From Melioribacteraceae bacterium (GTDB taxonomy: Bacteria; Bacteroidota; Ignavibacteria; Ignavibacteriales; Melioribacteraceae), in contig JALVFE010000004.1 in the NCBI GenBank assembly GCA_027030245.1, positions 1 to 47,472 of the forward strand: a stretch of 47,472 nt of DNA, read 5' to 3'. Made by a program: the position numbers and the translations under genes. A model generated the notes under the pieces. That model searched no databases. It was not told the origin of the DNA and saw nothing but the letters and a program-made list of their open reading frames with translations. Below are positions 9,156-18,145 of the stretch, piece by piece; positions within the stretch are counted from its first letter, which is position 1, and each line of letters opens with the position of its first letter.

Positions 9156-10735
9156 ATCATCACCATAATTTTACCGTAGAGCGGTTTGGAAGAATCAAAT
9201 TCGATTCTGTAAAAGTAAACGCCGTTTGGGACAATGTAACCGTTATCGTCGCGACCGTCCCAATATTCAAGCTGTTCGAATTCCCCGCTTCGCGGAGCAT
9301 TTTGAATAAGAACCCTAACGGGATTCATGTCGAAATCGAAAATTCTGATAGTTACTTTAGCATCTTTCCCGCCGGTGGAATACTTGATTTTCAAAACTTC
9401 GTCGTCCGGAGAAAAAGGATTAGGAAATGCAAAAGTTTCTTCCTGCGGTATTTCGCCCGAAGAAGCGATGTAAACTTTCCACTCTCCTTGCCACAAACTA
9501 CCGGTCTCATGAAATCTTGCAAGACCTTCGGAAGTACCTAACCAAAAATATTTTGAATCGTCGTCCAAGAGTTGACTGTTAATCGCGCGGTATTCATTTG
9601 TAGTAATGATGCTCCGGTTATTGTCATCAACCGGTTGCGGAGCGGCTATCCATTCGCCACCGAAGTCTGTTGAACGGAAAACTCCGTTCTCTGTTCCTGC
9701 TAAAACGCTTGATGAAATTAACTCCGTTCCGGAACGTTTAAATGCAAAACCTATCGAATGCACTTTTTCGTTCACTAAAAAATTATTCCACGAATCGCCG
9801 CCGTCTGCTGTGGAACTAAGTCCGAATAATTCATCTTCGCCACGCGCTTTCCAAGTCGCAGCCCATAAAGTATTGCGTGTGGGATCATAATTCATTGTAA
9901 CGATAAAATTTCCCGTTATTCCTTTTTCTTGGTTTTGGTGAGTGAATTTCTTCCAACTTATTCCGCCGTCAACCGATTTGTTTATCCCGTTTGCCGTTCC
10001 AACGTAAATTAATGAATCGTTAGGTGCGACAATTGAAAAAGCACGGTGATTAAAATTTTCCTCGAAACCCAATTTACCGCCGGTCGGCGAAAGTGTAAAA
10101 TTCAGTGTGTCCGTTGGTTTTATTTCGTCCAAATAATCGGGCGGTAAAACCACTCTCTGCCAAGTTTTACCATTGTCTGTGCTTTTTCTGGTTCCGCCGG
10201 CAAATGATGTAATCCAAATTGTATTTTTTGTGAAAGCTATATCCCTTGTAAAATTCTGCTCTTCAACGGTTATGGGTAACGCTCTTAAGCGGTTGATTCC
10301 GTAAACCACCGCCGAATCGTCCGGTGCATCAACCGGTTGCGGAATGTCCGTCCAGTTTTGTCCGCCGTCAACCGAATAGTGCAATCCGCTTCCAACAGGT
10401 AAAATTTCACCGAAAGCATCCTCGACCGGATGCCAGGTAGCAACCCAAACAGTATCTTTATTTATTCCGAGTGCGGAAATCCCTTCGTCGCCGAATTCGA
10501 AAGTCTCCCACGTTTCTCCAAAGTCTCCGGATTTACTTAATCCGCCGCCGGTTCCTACCCAAATTGTATCTTTATAAATTTCGATATATTCTACAGTATT
10601 ACTTTTCGGGGTTTTGTCAGAGAGTTTCCCCAATCTGTTATTTTCATTTATCAACCGGAAGGAATCAGGCAACTGTTGGGAATACGCCGTACTGTAAAGA
10701 AAGATCAAGAAAAATATTTTATACAATTTAATCAC
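9152..10735 (-). CDS. Secreted Asp-box (BNR/sortilin-like) beta-propeller protein with FlgD/type IX-like C-terminal tail
   Basis: A 527-residue exported protein. Signal peptide 1-19 (ending AYS). Six Asp-box turns are visible (SKSGDFGETW, SVDGGQNW, STDNGKTW, SVDGGISW, TADGGDSW, STDFGGEW), giving a propeller of the sortilin / BNR / photosystem stability-factor type over residues about 50-430. Residues about 440-527 are an Ig-like FlgD/type IX sorting tail (FAFPNPFSPDDEVLKIKY, YWDGRDDNGYIVPNGVYFYR, GKIMVMM). It is likely exported across the outer membrane and surface-bound. It overlaps both neighbours by four bases (ATGA), so lipoprotein, propeller and barrels are one transcription unit. Ligand or enzymatic role is not visible. 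Confidence 0.8.
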   Translation of the reverse strand: MIKLYKIFFLIFLYSTAYSQQLPDSFRLINENNRLGKLSDKTPKSNTVEYIEIYKDTIWVGTGGGLSKSGDFGETWETFEFGDEGISALGINKDTVWVATWHPVEDAFGEILPVGSGLHYSVDGGQNWTDIPQPVDAPDDSAVVYGINRLRALPITVEEQNFTRDIAFTKNTIWITSFAGGTRKSTDNGKTWQRVVLPPDYLDEIKPTDTLNFTLSPTGGKLGFEENFNHRAFSIVAPNDSLIYVGTANGINKSVDGGISWKKFTHQNQEKGITGNFIVTMNYDPTRNTLWAATWKARGEDELFGLSSTADGGDSWNNFLVNEKVHSIGFAFKRSGTELISSSVLAGTENGVFRSTDFGGEWIAAPQPVDDNNRSIITTNEYRAINSQLLDDDSKYFWLGTSEGLARFHETGSLWQGEWKVYIASSGEIPQEETFAFPNPFSPDDEVLKIKYSTGGKDAKVTIRIFDFDMNPVRVLIQNAPRSGEFEQLEYWDGRDDNGYIVPNGVYFYRIEFDSSKPLYGKIMVMM

Positions 10736-11565
10736 TTAACAAACACCTTTTTTGATAACTGGTTGCTTTTCGCATTGGATTTATCGACTGCGGTAAATTT
10801 GAATTCCCATAAACCGGTGGGTTGACCGGAAGGAATGGTCAAGAAAACAGTATAAACGCCATCGCCAGCTGTTTCATCTCCATTAGAACTTGTGTCACCG
10901 TCATCAAACAGCGGGAATTGAGAAATACCTTTACTGTTAACAACTTTTTCTCCGTTCGGGTTGAATAATTCATAGTAAACTTCACGAATATCTTGCAAAC
11001 CGTCTTCATCTTCAACTTTAACCGAAAACGTAAATTTTTGTCCGATTGAAACCGTATCGGGCATAACCAGATTTGATAGCACCGGAGTGGAATTTGCCTT
11101 TCCGCCGACAATGGTAAAATATTTAACTCCAACCTTATGAATATTTGCAGGTGGAGAATTAATCATATCTTCTATAAAAAACGAAATTTGATATTCCCCG
11201 CTTTTAACTTGCCGACCAATAAAGGTTTTGCCGCTGAAAATTCCGTCGTTTTCCGTTTCGTCTCCGTCCAAGGAGTTACCGTTATCTTTCATCTTAACAT
11301 TTGAAGCAATACTTGTAAGTCCGTCTGCCGAAGAAATATCGAACCAAATCTCTGAAACCGTTTTGGTATTCTCTACTTTTAAGGAAGCAACAAAACTGGA
11401 ATCTTGTTCAGAGAGCGTAAAAGTTTCAGGAGCAGAAATACCTCTAACAATGAATTTAACCAACGGCTGGTCGATAATTTCCGTCGGGGACTTTTCGCAA
11501 GACGCAAAAAGCAATGCAGCTAAAAGCAGTATACAGAATAGTAAAAAATTCTTTTGTTTTTTCAT
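10732..11565 (-). CDS. Lipoprotein with two tandem Ig-like / choice-of-anchor type domains
   Basis: A 277-residue lipoprotein when started at the ATG at 11565; a frame extension to a TTG at 11595 would add ten residues before a normal signal peptide and is less likely. The lipobox is LLFASC. Two similar beta domains each carry an acidic loop (DGDETENDGIFSG and NGDETAGDGVYTVF), the kind of calcium-binding turn common in extracellular Bacteroidota proteins. It is the first gene of the barrel operon and overlaps the propeller gene by four bases. The function is unknown; a surface or periplasmic accessory of the exported propeller is an inference from position. Confidence 0.7.
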   Translation of the reverse strand: MKKQKNFLLFCILLLAALLFASCEKSPTEIIDQPLVKFIVRGISAPETFTLSEQDSSFVASLKVENTKTVSEIWFDISSADGLTSIASNVKMKDNGNSLDGDETENDGIFSGKTFIGRQVKSGEYQISFFIEDMINSPPANIHKVGVKYFTIVGGKANSTPVLSNLVMPDTVSIGQKFTFSVKVEDEDGLQDIREVYYELFNPNGEKVVNSKGISQFPLFDDGDTSSNGDETAGDGVYTVFLTIPSGQPTGLWEFKFTAVDKSNAKSNQLSKKVFVK

Positions 11566-11729
11566 ATTAAGCGAAGGAATCGAATGGAGTGACAATTTGC
11601 TGAGAAAATGTTCATTTACCTATTGGTATTTTGCAACTCCACTTAAAAGATTCCGCATAAAAAATTATTTTGTTTTAGAATAGGTAGCAAATTACCAATA
11701 AATAAATTCACCTCGAAATTTTTTGTTGC

Positions 11730-11758
11730 AAAATATGTAATGATTTTTGTTTTGTCAA
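11730..11758 (-). promoter_or_regulatory. Probable sigma-70-type promoter of the lipoprotein / propeller / PorV-like operon
   Basis: On the minus strand TTGACA and TATTTT are separated by exactly 17 bases. Transcription would start near 11722, giving a leader of about 155 bases before the ATG at 11565. The leader contains short inverted repeats (GGTAGCAAATTACC and TACCTATTGGTA) that could matter for control. The consensus-like -35 box indicates that this organism uses ordinary -35/-10 promoters rather than only the TTTG / TAnnTTTG type of classical Bacteroidota. Confidence 0.55.
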
Positions 11759-11912
11759 GGAAATAATATGGTATCATGAAACTTAAAAATCGTCACTCCT
11801 TCCGCCGTCGGCATATTGAATAGTATATGTCATCCCTTCCGCCACATCGGATAGTTTATTACAATGTCATTCCGTCCGCCATGGCGGATTGTTTCGGAAT
11901 CTAAAAAATAAA

Positions 11913-12191
11913 CGCCGCTAATTCGCTAATGAGAAATAATTTAATTCTACCACCGTTTGGATGGGGGTAGCAGTGAAGTTTAAAATTCCGTCTGTGTAAA
12001 TTTGTGCCGAAATCCGAGCGAATCTGTGGTTAAAAAAGAAACCACAGATGTACACAGATTAAACACAGATTTTCACAGAGTAATTGGAATTTGGAATTTG
12101 TTGTTTGAAGTTTCTTTCTCTGTCATTCCGTCCGCTTTCAGAACTGTCATTCCGTCCGCCACGGCGGATTGTTTCGGAATCTAAAAAGAAC
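11913..12191 (+). repeat. Left arm of a long inverted repeat (partner at 38252-38507)
   Basis: This segment, starting CGCCGCTAATTCGCTAATGA, recurs in reverse complement at 38252-38507 with only scattered differences: for example TGTTTGAAGTTTC against TATTTGAAGTTTC, and one extra piece of about 24 bases here. It includes a run reading ACAGATGTACACAGATTAAA. The arms are about 26 kb apart and enclose the core gene block. Similar modules are common between genes in Bacteroidota-type genomes (general impression, not checked). Confidence 0.8.
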
Positions 12192-12260
12192 TCGTAGTTT
12201 AAATCAGATGCTGAAACAAGTTCAGCATGACACGTTATAAAAATACAAAACAAAGAACTT

Positions 12261-12418
12261 GTCATCCCGAACTAGTTTCGGGATCTAAAGAGAACTCTCC
12301 ATTTCAACCCGCAAACGCTGTAGGCGTGACATATCCATAAAACAATATAACAATATGAAGCATAAACCAAATCGGAGTGATGTATTTTGTCACTTGTCAT
12401 TTGGGATTTGGGATTTCG
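12261..12418 (-). repeat. Interspersed repeat module, inverted copy of the 37.2-37.6 kb tandem repeat
   Basis: Read on the minus strand, this segment runs through AATCCCAAATCCCAAATGAC, CAAAATACATCACTCCGATT, a TTATATTGTTATATTG stretch, GGATATGTCACGCC, and AATGGAGAGTTCTCTTTAGA to a CCCGAAAC..GTTCGGGATGAC palindrome. This is the order of modules in both copies at 37178-37386 and 37441-37639. It carries no gene. Confidence 0.75.
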
Positions 12419-12481
12419 TTTTCTGTTATCCCGTCCACTTGCAACGGACAGCATGAGACTTTTTAGCCTGCTCCAAATTAA

Positions 12482-13480
12482 TTAAAACATAATTACAAAC
12501 GGCGTAGGCGAAAAGGAAATAACTAAAATAAACAGACTGAAATATCCGAGCGCCATTCTTTTTTTATCAAGCGGGTAAAACGAGCTGACCGGCGGATGTT
12601 TAACCTTAATTATGAAATAAAGAATAAAAGCCCAAAACAACCAACCGCCCCAACCGAAGTGCAAATTCAATTCCAGCACAGAATCGAAAAGACCAAGGAA
12701 ACCTAAAAACGCCAGAACCAACATCGAGATACTTGCAATTTTTTCGTGGATTACGGAACCGAACATGCTGTAAACAACATGACCGCCGTCTAATTGACCG
12801 ACAGGAATCATATTCATCGCAGTGATGAAAAGTCCGAACCAACCGGTCATCAAATAAGGGTAGTGGTAAACTTCCGTCATGGGGGGAACGAACTGCCCGG
12901 GTTTTGTTAGAACTTCGCGCAGAAAAGCAAACAAAAGAGTATCGCCGAATTCCAATGTAATTGCTCCTTGTCCGAACGTAGGGGAAAAATAATCGGGATG
13001 AATTTTCAAAATATATTCCACTCCCGGTAGATTAGAGAATCCGTAAATCAAAACAATCAAACATGCGATAAACCCGCTTACCGGTCCGGCAACTCCAATA
13101 TCGAACATTGCAATATTATCCGGCACCCGCGATTTGGTTCTTATCACCGCGCCCATCGTTCCGAAATTAAAAAATCCAGGTATCGGCGGAAACGGAATGT
13201 AATAAGGCAAAGTTGCTTTAACTTTATGGTAAACTGCGGCAAAATAATGCCCGAACTCGTGAAACGTTAAAATAAACAATATGGAGAGCGCATACGGTAA
13301 ACCTTGAGCCAATGCTTCAAGGGAATATGGACCCATTGTGCCTGTCGTCCATTCGGTTCCGGCTATTACCGTTGTTATGAAAGTGATAATAAAAAGTACA
13401 AGATGAATAATAACCCGGTTACCGTTTTTTTTATTTACGGAATGAGTCGAGTATGTCTGCTGATAAGGATAATGAGCCAT
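12482..13480 (-). CDS. Site-2 protease-type membrane metallopeptidase (M50 family)
   Basis: A 332-residue membrane protein with the zinc motif HEFGH at residues 74-78 inside a membrane segment and a second motif MIPVGQLDGGHVVYSMFG, the N-P/V-x-x-x-D-G-G-H signature that supplies the third ligand. Around six hydrophobic segments are present. Members cleave within the membrane, often releasing transcription regulators or processing envelope proteins (family knowledge); several plant and bacterial relatives are EGY-like. It follows the barrel gene by one base and is the last gene of the nine-gene operon from 21050, so its substrate may belong to the same envelope pathway (inference). Confidence 0.85.
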   Translation of the reverse strand: MAHYPYQQTYSTHSVNKKNGNRVIIHLVLFIITFITTVIAGTEWTTGTMGPYSLEALAQGLPYALSILFILTFHEFGHYFAAVYHKVKATLPYYIPFPPIPGFFNFGTMGAVIRTKSRVPDNIAMFDIGVAGPVSGFIACLIVLIYGFSNLPGVEYILKIHPDYFSPTFGQGAITLEFGDTLLFAFLREVLTKPGQFVPPMTEVYHYPYLMTGWFGLFITAMNMIPVGQLDGGHVVYSMFGSVIHEKIASISMLVLAFLGFLGLFDSVLELNLHFGWGGWLFWAFILYFIIKVKHPPVSSFYPLDKKRMALGYFSLFILVISFSPTPFVIMF

Positions 13481-13481
13481 T

Positions 13482-14306
13482 TTATAATTCCAGATTTAAG
13501 CCGATAGCGGAATAACTTTTCGGGAAATCATAATATTCGCCGTGATGACTTTTCCCCGAATAATATTGATAATAAATACCGAATCCCTTTCCGTAAGTTT
13601 TACCAAACCGCACGCCCACTTGCACCGAATTGTTTGCCGTATATTTATCTAAGTGAATTACTTTGAGATCGTAAGCAATAAAAAACCGGAACAGATTAAA
13701 CATTGCTTTAGGTTGAAAATATTCAAATCCTAAATGATAATTATCTTTCCCGATAGATTCGGGGTCAACTGAAAATATATAAGTAAATCCGGCATAAGCT
13801 CTTAAAGAACCGGTTTTGTAAAAAGGCAGAACTTCCACAAATTCCCTGCTGTAAACCCTTGGGTTAAGATTATCCTTCCATCTTTTGTTCACCCCTTCAT
13901 AATGTCCGTCCACAAAGTGTGCGCTAATGTGACTGAGTCGTACTCTTACACCGATTTCATTATCATTCAACATTGTCTTGTAACCGAAATTCAATCCGAA
14001 CAAATAATCAACGGCATCAACGGGAAAATGAAAATTTGCTTCACCACGCAACAATGTAAATGTGAAAAAATCGGCGCCAAAGCTTAACGTTTCATTCCTG
14101 CCAATCTTATAATGCAAAATATCCGAAGAATTACCGATATTTAATTCCAATTCGTTCGCTCCGGTTTGAAACGAAAAACCGATTTTCGGTTCTATCATTT
14201 TCGCGGTAAACGGCGAAACGTTAAGGTCTCCGGGAAAAAATTCGATTTTATTCTGAGCAAACAAAGCACCGCACAAGAAAATCATCACAATAAAAATTTT
14301 TCTCAT
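13482..14306 (-). CDS. Outer-membrane barrel-like protein, DUF1207-like, paralogue of the gene at 20187
   Basis: A 274-residue protein with signal peptide 1-17 (ending LFA) and many amphipathic strands, so it is probably an outer-membrane barrel. The segment RLSHISAHFVDGHYEGVNKRW matches RIIHNSAHLVDGHYDETLKRW in the protein at 20187-21050, and both share MIEP/FEEA-x-IG starts and KTYGKGFGIYYQYYSG-type ends, so the two are paralogues. They resemble DUF1207 proteins, but I am unsure of the family name. It overlaps the radical SAM gene upstream by four bases (ATGA). One paralogue opens the operon and the other comes second to last. Confidence 0.6.
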   Translation of the reverse strand: MRKIFIVMIFLCGALFAQNKIEFFPGDLNVSPFTAKMIEPKIGFSFQTGANELELNIGNSSDILHYKIGRNETLSFGADFFTFTLLRGEANFHFPVDAVDYLFGLNFGYKTMLNDNEIGVRVRLSHISAHFVDGHYEGVNKRWKDNLNPRVYSREFVEVLPFYKTGSLRAYAGFTYIFSVDPESIGKDNYHLGFEYFQPKAMFNLFRFFIAYDLKVIHLDKYTANNSVQVGVRFGKTYGKGFGIYYQYYSGKSHHGEYYDFPKSYSAIGLNLEL

Positions 14307-15292
14307 CGTTTATTTTCCCCGGTAAGTTTTTTCATTTTTTGTTTTATCAATTTTGTATAACCGTATTTTAATTTGGACGGAATCGAAGCTATTGCATATT
14401 GATTAAACGGGAAAGCAAATGACGGTTCAAAATAGCAATTAACCGTACAACCTTCACAAAAATCAAATCTTCCTTCCATTTTTTTATAATACTTTATTTT
14501 CCCGGAATTCCTTATTTCTTTTATCGGCTTGTTGATTTTAATTTTCTCTTTTTCAAAATGGTAACAAGGCAGAATAATTTCATTTTGCGGGGAAATTACA
14601 ATAACGCGTGAAACCGCTTTGCACGAAGGATTCTCAATGTTATTCCCGCCGTCGCGCCTAAGTTTTATAAAACCTTTATTCAAATAGATGTTGCTTTTAC
14701 CATCGACATATTCTTCAATATAATCAAGTGCTTCGTCGTTCAGTCCGGGATTACCGAAATAAGAAAAAACGGGATTGACCAATAAAATCAAGTCGTACTT
14801 CATTGCAATCTCGTGCATACGCGGTAATTTTTTATAAGTTTCGTTTGTTACGGTAAAAAGAATATCGGGAAATTCACCCAAAGATTTTGCAATCCCGATG
14901 CTTTCAAAAACTTTATCGTAACATTTTACTTTTCTTATTTTATCGTGTTCTTCCTTGTCGGGTGAATCCAAAGAGAAATGCAACAAATTTACTTTTCCTT
15001 TCAAAGCTTCTGCATATTTGGGGTAAAGCAATGTATTTGTTGTAATACTTATTTGCATTTTCTTTTTTACTGCAAAATCCGCCATCTCGGCAATGTGCGG
15101 ATTTAATAACGGTTCGCCCCCCGTTAAATCGATAAATTTTATACCCAAAGCGGCTAACTGTTCAACGTTATTTTTAAAATCGTCCAGACTAGCGTGAGGA
15201 GTGTTCTTAAAATTTTCGTGAACGGCAAAATGACAAAATTCGCAATAAGCGTTACAACGGTACGTTACGTAATAATTACAAAGCAGCAGCAT
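14303..15292 (-). CDS. Radical SAM protein with SPASM-like C-terminal cysteines
   Basis: A 329-residue radical SAM enzyme. The cluster motif is Cys13-x3-Cys17-x2-Cys20 (YRCNAYCEFC), followed by DLTGGEPLLNP, ITTNTL and LHFSLDS, the usual SAM-binding and barrel motifs. Further cysteines toward the end (NPSCKAV, ILPCYHFE, FCEGCTVNCYF) suggest an auxiliary SPASM/twitch cluster. Radical SAM enzymes with such ends modify peptides, lipids or sugars, and the substrate cannot be read here. It is embedded between a barrel gene and a glycosyltransferase with overlaps of four and one bases, so a role in an envelope glycoconjugate is a reasonable inference. Confidence 0.85.
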   Translation of the reverse strand: MLLLCNYYVTYRCNAYCEFCHFAVHENFKNTPHASLDDFKNNVEQLAALGIKFIDLTGGEPLLNPHIAEMADFAVKKKMQISITTNTLLYPKYAEALKGKVNLLHFSLDSPDKEEHDKIRKVKCYDKVFESIGIAKSLGEFPDILFTVTNETYKKLPRMHEIAMKYDLILLVNPVFSYFGNPGLNDEALDYIEEYVDGKSNIYLNKGFIKLRRDGGNNIENPSCKAVSRVIVISPQNEIILPCYHFEKEKIKINKPIKEIRNSGKIKYYKKMEGRFDFCEGCTVNCYFEPSFAFPFNQYAIASIPSKLKYGYTKLIKQKMKKLTGENKR

Positions 15293-16383
15293 CAGTATTT
15301 TCTACCTTTCCAATTCACTTTTTTAGTAAAAATTAAAAGTACGGGTAAAACCAAAACATAAAAGATAAAATATATTTCAAATACTAAAAAATATTTTATC
15401 GATAGTTTAATATTTAACTTGCGATAAACTCCGTACAAGAAAAAATAATCGGAAATAAACTTAAACCCGATTAAGTAAACAGCTACTTGAGGTACGAGGA
15501 ACGGAGCAAGCAAAATCCCCAAATGTGTTAACCAGGCAGTTGCCATTGCGGTAAAGCCGGCTAAATCACTATCGAGTCCGCCAACGCCCCAGCGTTTCTT
15601 TTGCCAGTACAATGTTTTAGCATCCGGGCAAGGAGCGGAGGTTACCAAAGCATCGGCGTCTGTAGGATAAATTATTTTGTATTTTTTCAAATTATGAATT
15701 GCCATTAATAATTTGAAATCTTCGGTAACGGAAAACGGAATTGCTTCGTAACCGCCGACTTCAAAATAAACATCCTTCCGATAAGACATGTTGTTCCCTA
15801 TCGCACTCAGCGGTTTTCCCAAATTCATTGCTCCGCTTGCAACCGCAAGAAGATAAATAAAATCCACATCCTGCATTCCTTCGAAAACCGTATCCGCTTT
15901 TTGATTCGTATAACCGCAAACCATTGCCACATCTTTAGTATAATATGATGCAATTGTTTTTGCCCAAGTGGGAGAAACAACACAATCGGCATCCGTAGTT
16001 AAAATGATTTCACCTTTTGCAATCTCAAGCGCATTAGCAATTGCATTGGCTTTACCTTTAACTTTCCCGATTTGTTTTGACGGAATGATTTTTTTAAAGT
16101 TCGGTTTATCTTTAATAAAATCGTTTATAATTTCATCCGTTTTGTCCGTCGAATGATCGTTGATTACTATTATTTCCAATTTATCTTTGGGATAAATTAA
16201 TTTATCAAGCGCTTTCAAACATTCCCCGATGTTTTTTTCTTCGTTGCGGGCGGCAACCACAACCGTTGCGGAAGGTAAATCATCGCCGGCACGCTTAGGA
16301 AAACTTTTGCTTGCGCCTATAGTAAACAAAACCAGTTGAATAAAATACAGCGAAAAAATTATGATAAAAATTATTTCAAGCAT
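15292..16383 (-). CDS. Membrane-anchored GT2 glycosyltransferase (processive-type motifs)
   Basis: A 363-residue family 2 glycosyltransferase with an N-terminal membrane anchor and three or four C-terminal membrane segments. Motifs appear in order: VVVAARNEEKNIGECL, VINDHSTD, TTDADC (DxD-type, metal and nucleotide-sugar binding), a TEDFKL acceptor-base motif, and QKKRWGVGG (QxxRW). This set is typical of inner-membrane glycan or glycolipid synthases such as BcsA, ceramide glucosyltransferase or HpnI-like enzymes. The donor and acceptor are unknown. It overlaps both neighbours and is related to the second GT2 at 17009-18145. Confidence 0.85.
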   Translation of the reverse strand: MLEIIFIIIFSLYFIQLVLFTIGASKSFPKRAGDDLPSATVVVAARNEEKNIGECLKALDKLIYPKDKLEIIVINDHSTDKTDEIINDFIKDKPNFKKIIPSKQIGKVKGKANAIANALEIAKGEIILTTDADCVVSPTWAKTIASYYTKDVAMVCGYTNQKADTVFEGMQDVDFIYLLAVASGAMNLGKPLSAIGNNMSYRKDVYFEVGGYEAIPFSVTEDFKLLMAIHNLKKYKIIYPTDADALVTSAPCPDAKTLYWQKKRWGVGGLDSDLAGFTAMATAWLTHLGILLAPFLVPQVAVYLIGFKFISDYFFLYGVYRKLNIKLSIKYFLVFEIYFIFYVLVLPVLLIFTKKVNWKGRKY

Positions 16384-17009
16384 TCAGCAGGCGTCCCGAT
16401 TGAAAAACCTTTCTCGTTTATTTTGTTTACGGCAAACCGGATTGAATCCAAAATTATATCAGCCGATTTTTTGCTATCGTGAAAAACAATTATCGAATTA
16501 TCCCTTAAATAATTGTTAAGCGCAAATTTAACAATATTTATATCATTTTTATAATCATATGTTAAAAGCGACCACATTACATTCCGCATCCCAAAATCAT
16601 CTAAAATTTTACTTAGATTAAACGTAAATCTGCCGTAAGGCGGACGGAAATACAAAGGCTTGTAATTGAAAGTATTTTCCAACGACTTGTTTACACTTAA
16701 AATATTTTCCCTAATCTCTTTTGTGCTGAGACGGTTCAATTTTATATGGTTCATCGTGTGATTTGCAACGCTATGCCCTTCCGATATAATTTCCCGCGTA
16801 AGACTTTCATATTCCTTTATATTTTCGCCGACGCAGAAAAAAACCGCTTTGATATCATAATTGTTCAGTTCTTTTAGAATTCGCGGCGTGGTTAACGGAT
16901 CCGGTCCGTCGTCGAACGTAAAAAGAATTTCAGGTATTGCGGATTCCCAAATAAAACCGTTGAAAAATTTTTTAAATACTTTGGGAGGATTGTATTTATA
17001 TGAATTCAT
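16371..17009 (-). CDS. Polysaccharide deacetylase (NodB homology domain)
   Basis: A 212-residue protein consisting of one NodB domain: motif 1 LFTFDDGPDP (catalytic Asp and metal Asp), motif 2 ANHTMNHIKL (metal His pair), motif 3 YFRPPYGRF, and a VFHDS end motif. Enzymes of this family remove N- or O-acetyl groups from amino sugars. The start is taken as the ATG at 17009, which overlaps the upstream stop in TGATG and follows GAAAGGGAAAT; an ATG 27 bases upstream lies inside the preceding gene. There is no clear signal peptide, so it may act in the cytoplasm on a glycolipid intermediate, as expected between two glycosyltransferases (inference). Confidence 0.85.
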   Translation of the reverse strand: MNSYKYNPPKVFKKFFNGFIWESAIPEILFTFDDGPDPLTTPRILKELNNYDIKAVFFCVGENIKEYESLTREIISEGHSVANHTMNHIKLNRLSTKEIRENILSVNKSLENTFNYKPLYFRPPYGRFTFNLSKILDDFGMRNVMWSLLTYDYKNDINIVKFALNNYLRDNSIIVFHDSKKSADIILDSIRFAVNKINEKGFSIGTPAECLK

Positions 17010-18145
17010 CAACGTTTTATTTCCCTTTCTTTCCAAATGTAATTTCCCCGCAAACCCAAAAGCGGAGCAAATACAATGTACGGAACATGAAAAATTTCGG
17101 CAACGAAAAAATAACGCAGTAAATCTTCATCGTAAAGCATAGTAATTCCTTTTTTTAAAACCGCATATTCAATTAACATTTTTGAAAGAATTCCAACCGC
17201 AAACCACATCCAAAAGAAAGGATTGTAAAACAAAGCAAGAAAAGGCGAAACCAAAAGGAAAAAATAAAACATGAAAATAAAAACAAGAGATAAAACCAAT
17301 CTTTTATTTTTGTAAAACAATCCTTTGCTTGCCCATCTTTTTCTTTGCTGGTAAAAACTCTTAAAATCTTCGTTCGGTTTGGTGAAAGCTTTTGCCTTTT
17401 TATCCGCGCAAAATTTTATTTTATATCTTGTGTTTGCATGGATTTTCTGCATTAAAAATTCATCGTCGCCGGAAGATAAATTCAAGTTACCGGAATATCC
17501 GCCAACTTCAAAAAAAACATTTTTTCTGAACCCCAAATTTGCAGCGTTACAAATTGCGGGATTGCCCGCTCCTATTAGTCCCGCGCCGGTAATTATTAAG
17601 CCCGCAAATTCCAAAGATTGTAATTTGTCGAACAACTTTTCGCCGCGCAAAAATTCTACAGGACCGGATACAAATCCCGTTTCATCGTCAAAACAACTTA
17701 CCATTACAGGTAACCATTCTTTCCCATGCGTACAATCGGCATCAGTTGTGATGATAATTTCCCCACGCGATTGTTTTATCGCGTACTCAATTGCTTTTTT
17801 CTTATATGCCCTTTCGCCGTCAGCGTTTTTGAATTTTAAAACTTTTATGTTTCCGGAATGGATATTTTTTTCTAAAATGTTAACTGAATTATCAGTGGAA
17901 TTATCATCAACATACAAAACTTCGTAAAGGTTTTCGTCATATTTTTGATTTTCCAAACTTTTTAAATTTTCCAGAATTACACCGGCTTCGTTTCTGAAAG
18001 GAACAATAACGGTAATAAACTCTTTACTTTCTTCAGGTGTGACGGATTGGGATTCTATTTTTCTTAGACCGTTTAACACACGATACAAAAAAAAGAGATA
18101 ATATGCGGTTAACAAAAAAAAGAGAAACGAAATTCCCGTTAACAT
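17009..18145 (-). CDS. Membrane-anchored GT2 glycosyltransferase
   Basis: A 378-residue family 2 glycosyltransferase with an N-terminal membrane helix (residues 3-22) and C-terminal membrane segments. Visible motifs are TVIVPFRNEAGVI, LYVDDNSTDNS, TTDADCTHG, GDDEFLM (ED-type) and QQRKRWASKG (QxxRW). It is similar in plan to the GT2 at 15292-16383, so the operon carries two glycosyl transfer steps around a deacetylase. It overlaps the upstream flippase-like gene by one base (the stop and start share a base). Confidence 0.85.
   Translation of the reverse strand: MLTGISFLFFLLTAYYLFFLYRVLNGLRKIESQSVTPEESKEFITVIVPFRNEAGVILENLKSLENQKYDENLYEVLYVDDNSTDNSVNILEKNIHSGNIKVLKFKNADGERAYKKKAIEYAIKQSRGEIIITTDADCTHGKEWLPVMVSCFDDETGFVSGPVEFLRGEKLFDKLQSLEFAGLIITGAGLIGAGNPAICNAANLGFRKNVFFEVGGYSGNLNLSSGDDEFLMQKIHANTRYKIKFCADKKAKAFTKPNEDFKSFYQQRKRWASKGLFYKNKRLVLSLVFIFMFYFFLLVSPFLALFYNPFFWMWFAVGILSKMLIEYAVLKKGITMLYDEDLLRYFFVAEIFHVPYIVFAPLLGLRGNYIWKEREIKR

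Larger units (their letters stand above)
11797..12480. repeat. Intergenic block of short palindromic interspersed repeats (no gene)
   Basis: Between the lipoprotein promoter and the site-2 protease gene there is no convincing gene. The block holds several copies, some decayed, of a unit GTCATTCCGTCCGCC(A/C)..GGCGGATTGTTTCGGAATCTAAAAA (11866-11906, 12146-12188), whose core is a GTCCGCC/GGCGGAT palindrome. It also holds a separate hairpin ATGCTGAA-ACAAG-TTCAGCAT (12208-12228) and the segment 12261-12418, an inverted copy of the repeat at 37178-37639. Short frames inside it follow the repeats and are not genes. Confidence 0.8.

Noticed and set aside
9302-9890. Plus-strand frames opposite the propeller gene
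   Set aside because: They are antisense shadows of a long gene with clear Asp-box repeats and signal peptide.
12002-12454. Three short frames in the repeat block
   Set aside because: They run through palindromic repeat units present elsewhere in inverted order, contain no start signals, and change frame with repeat differences.
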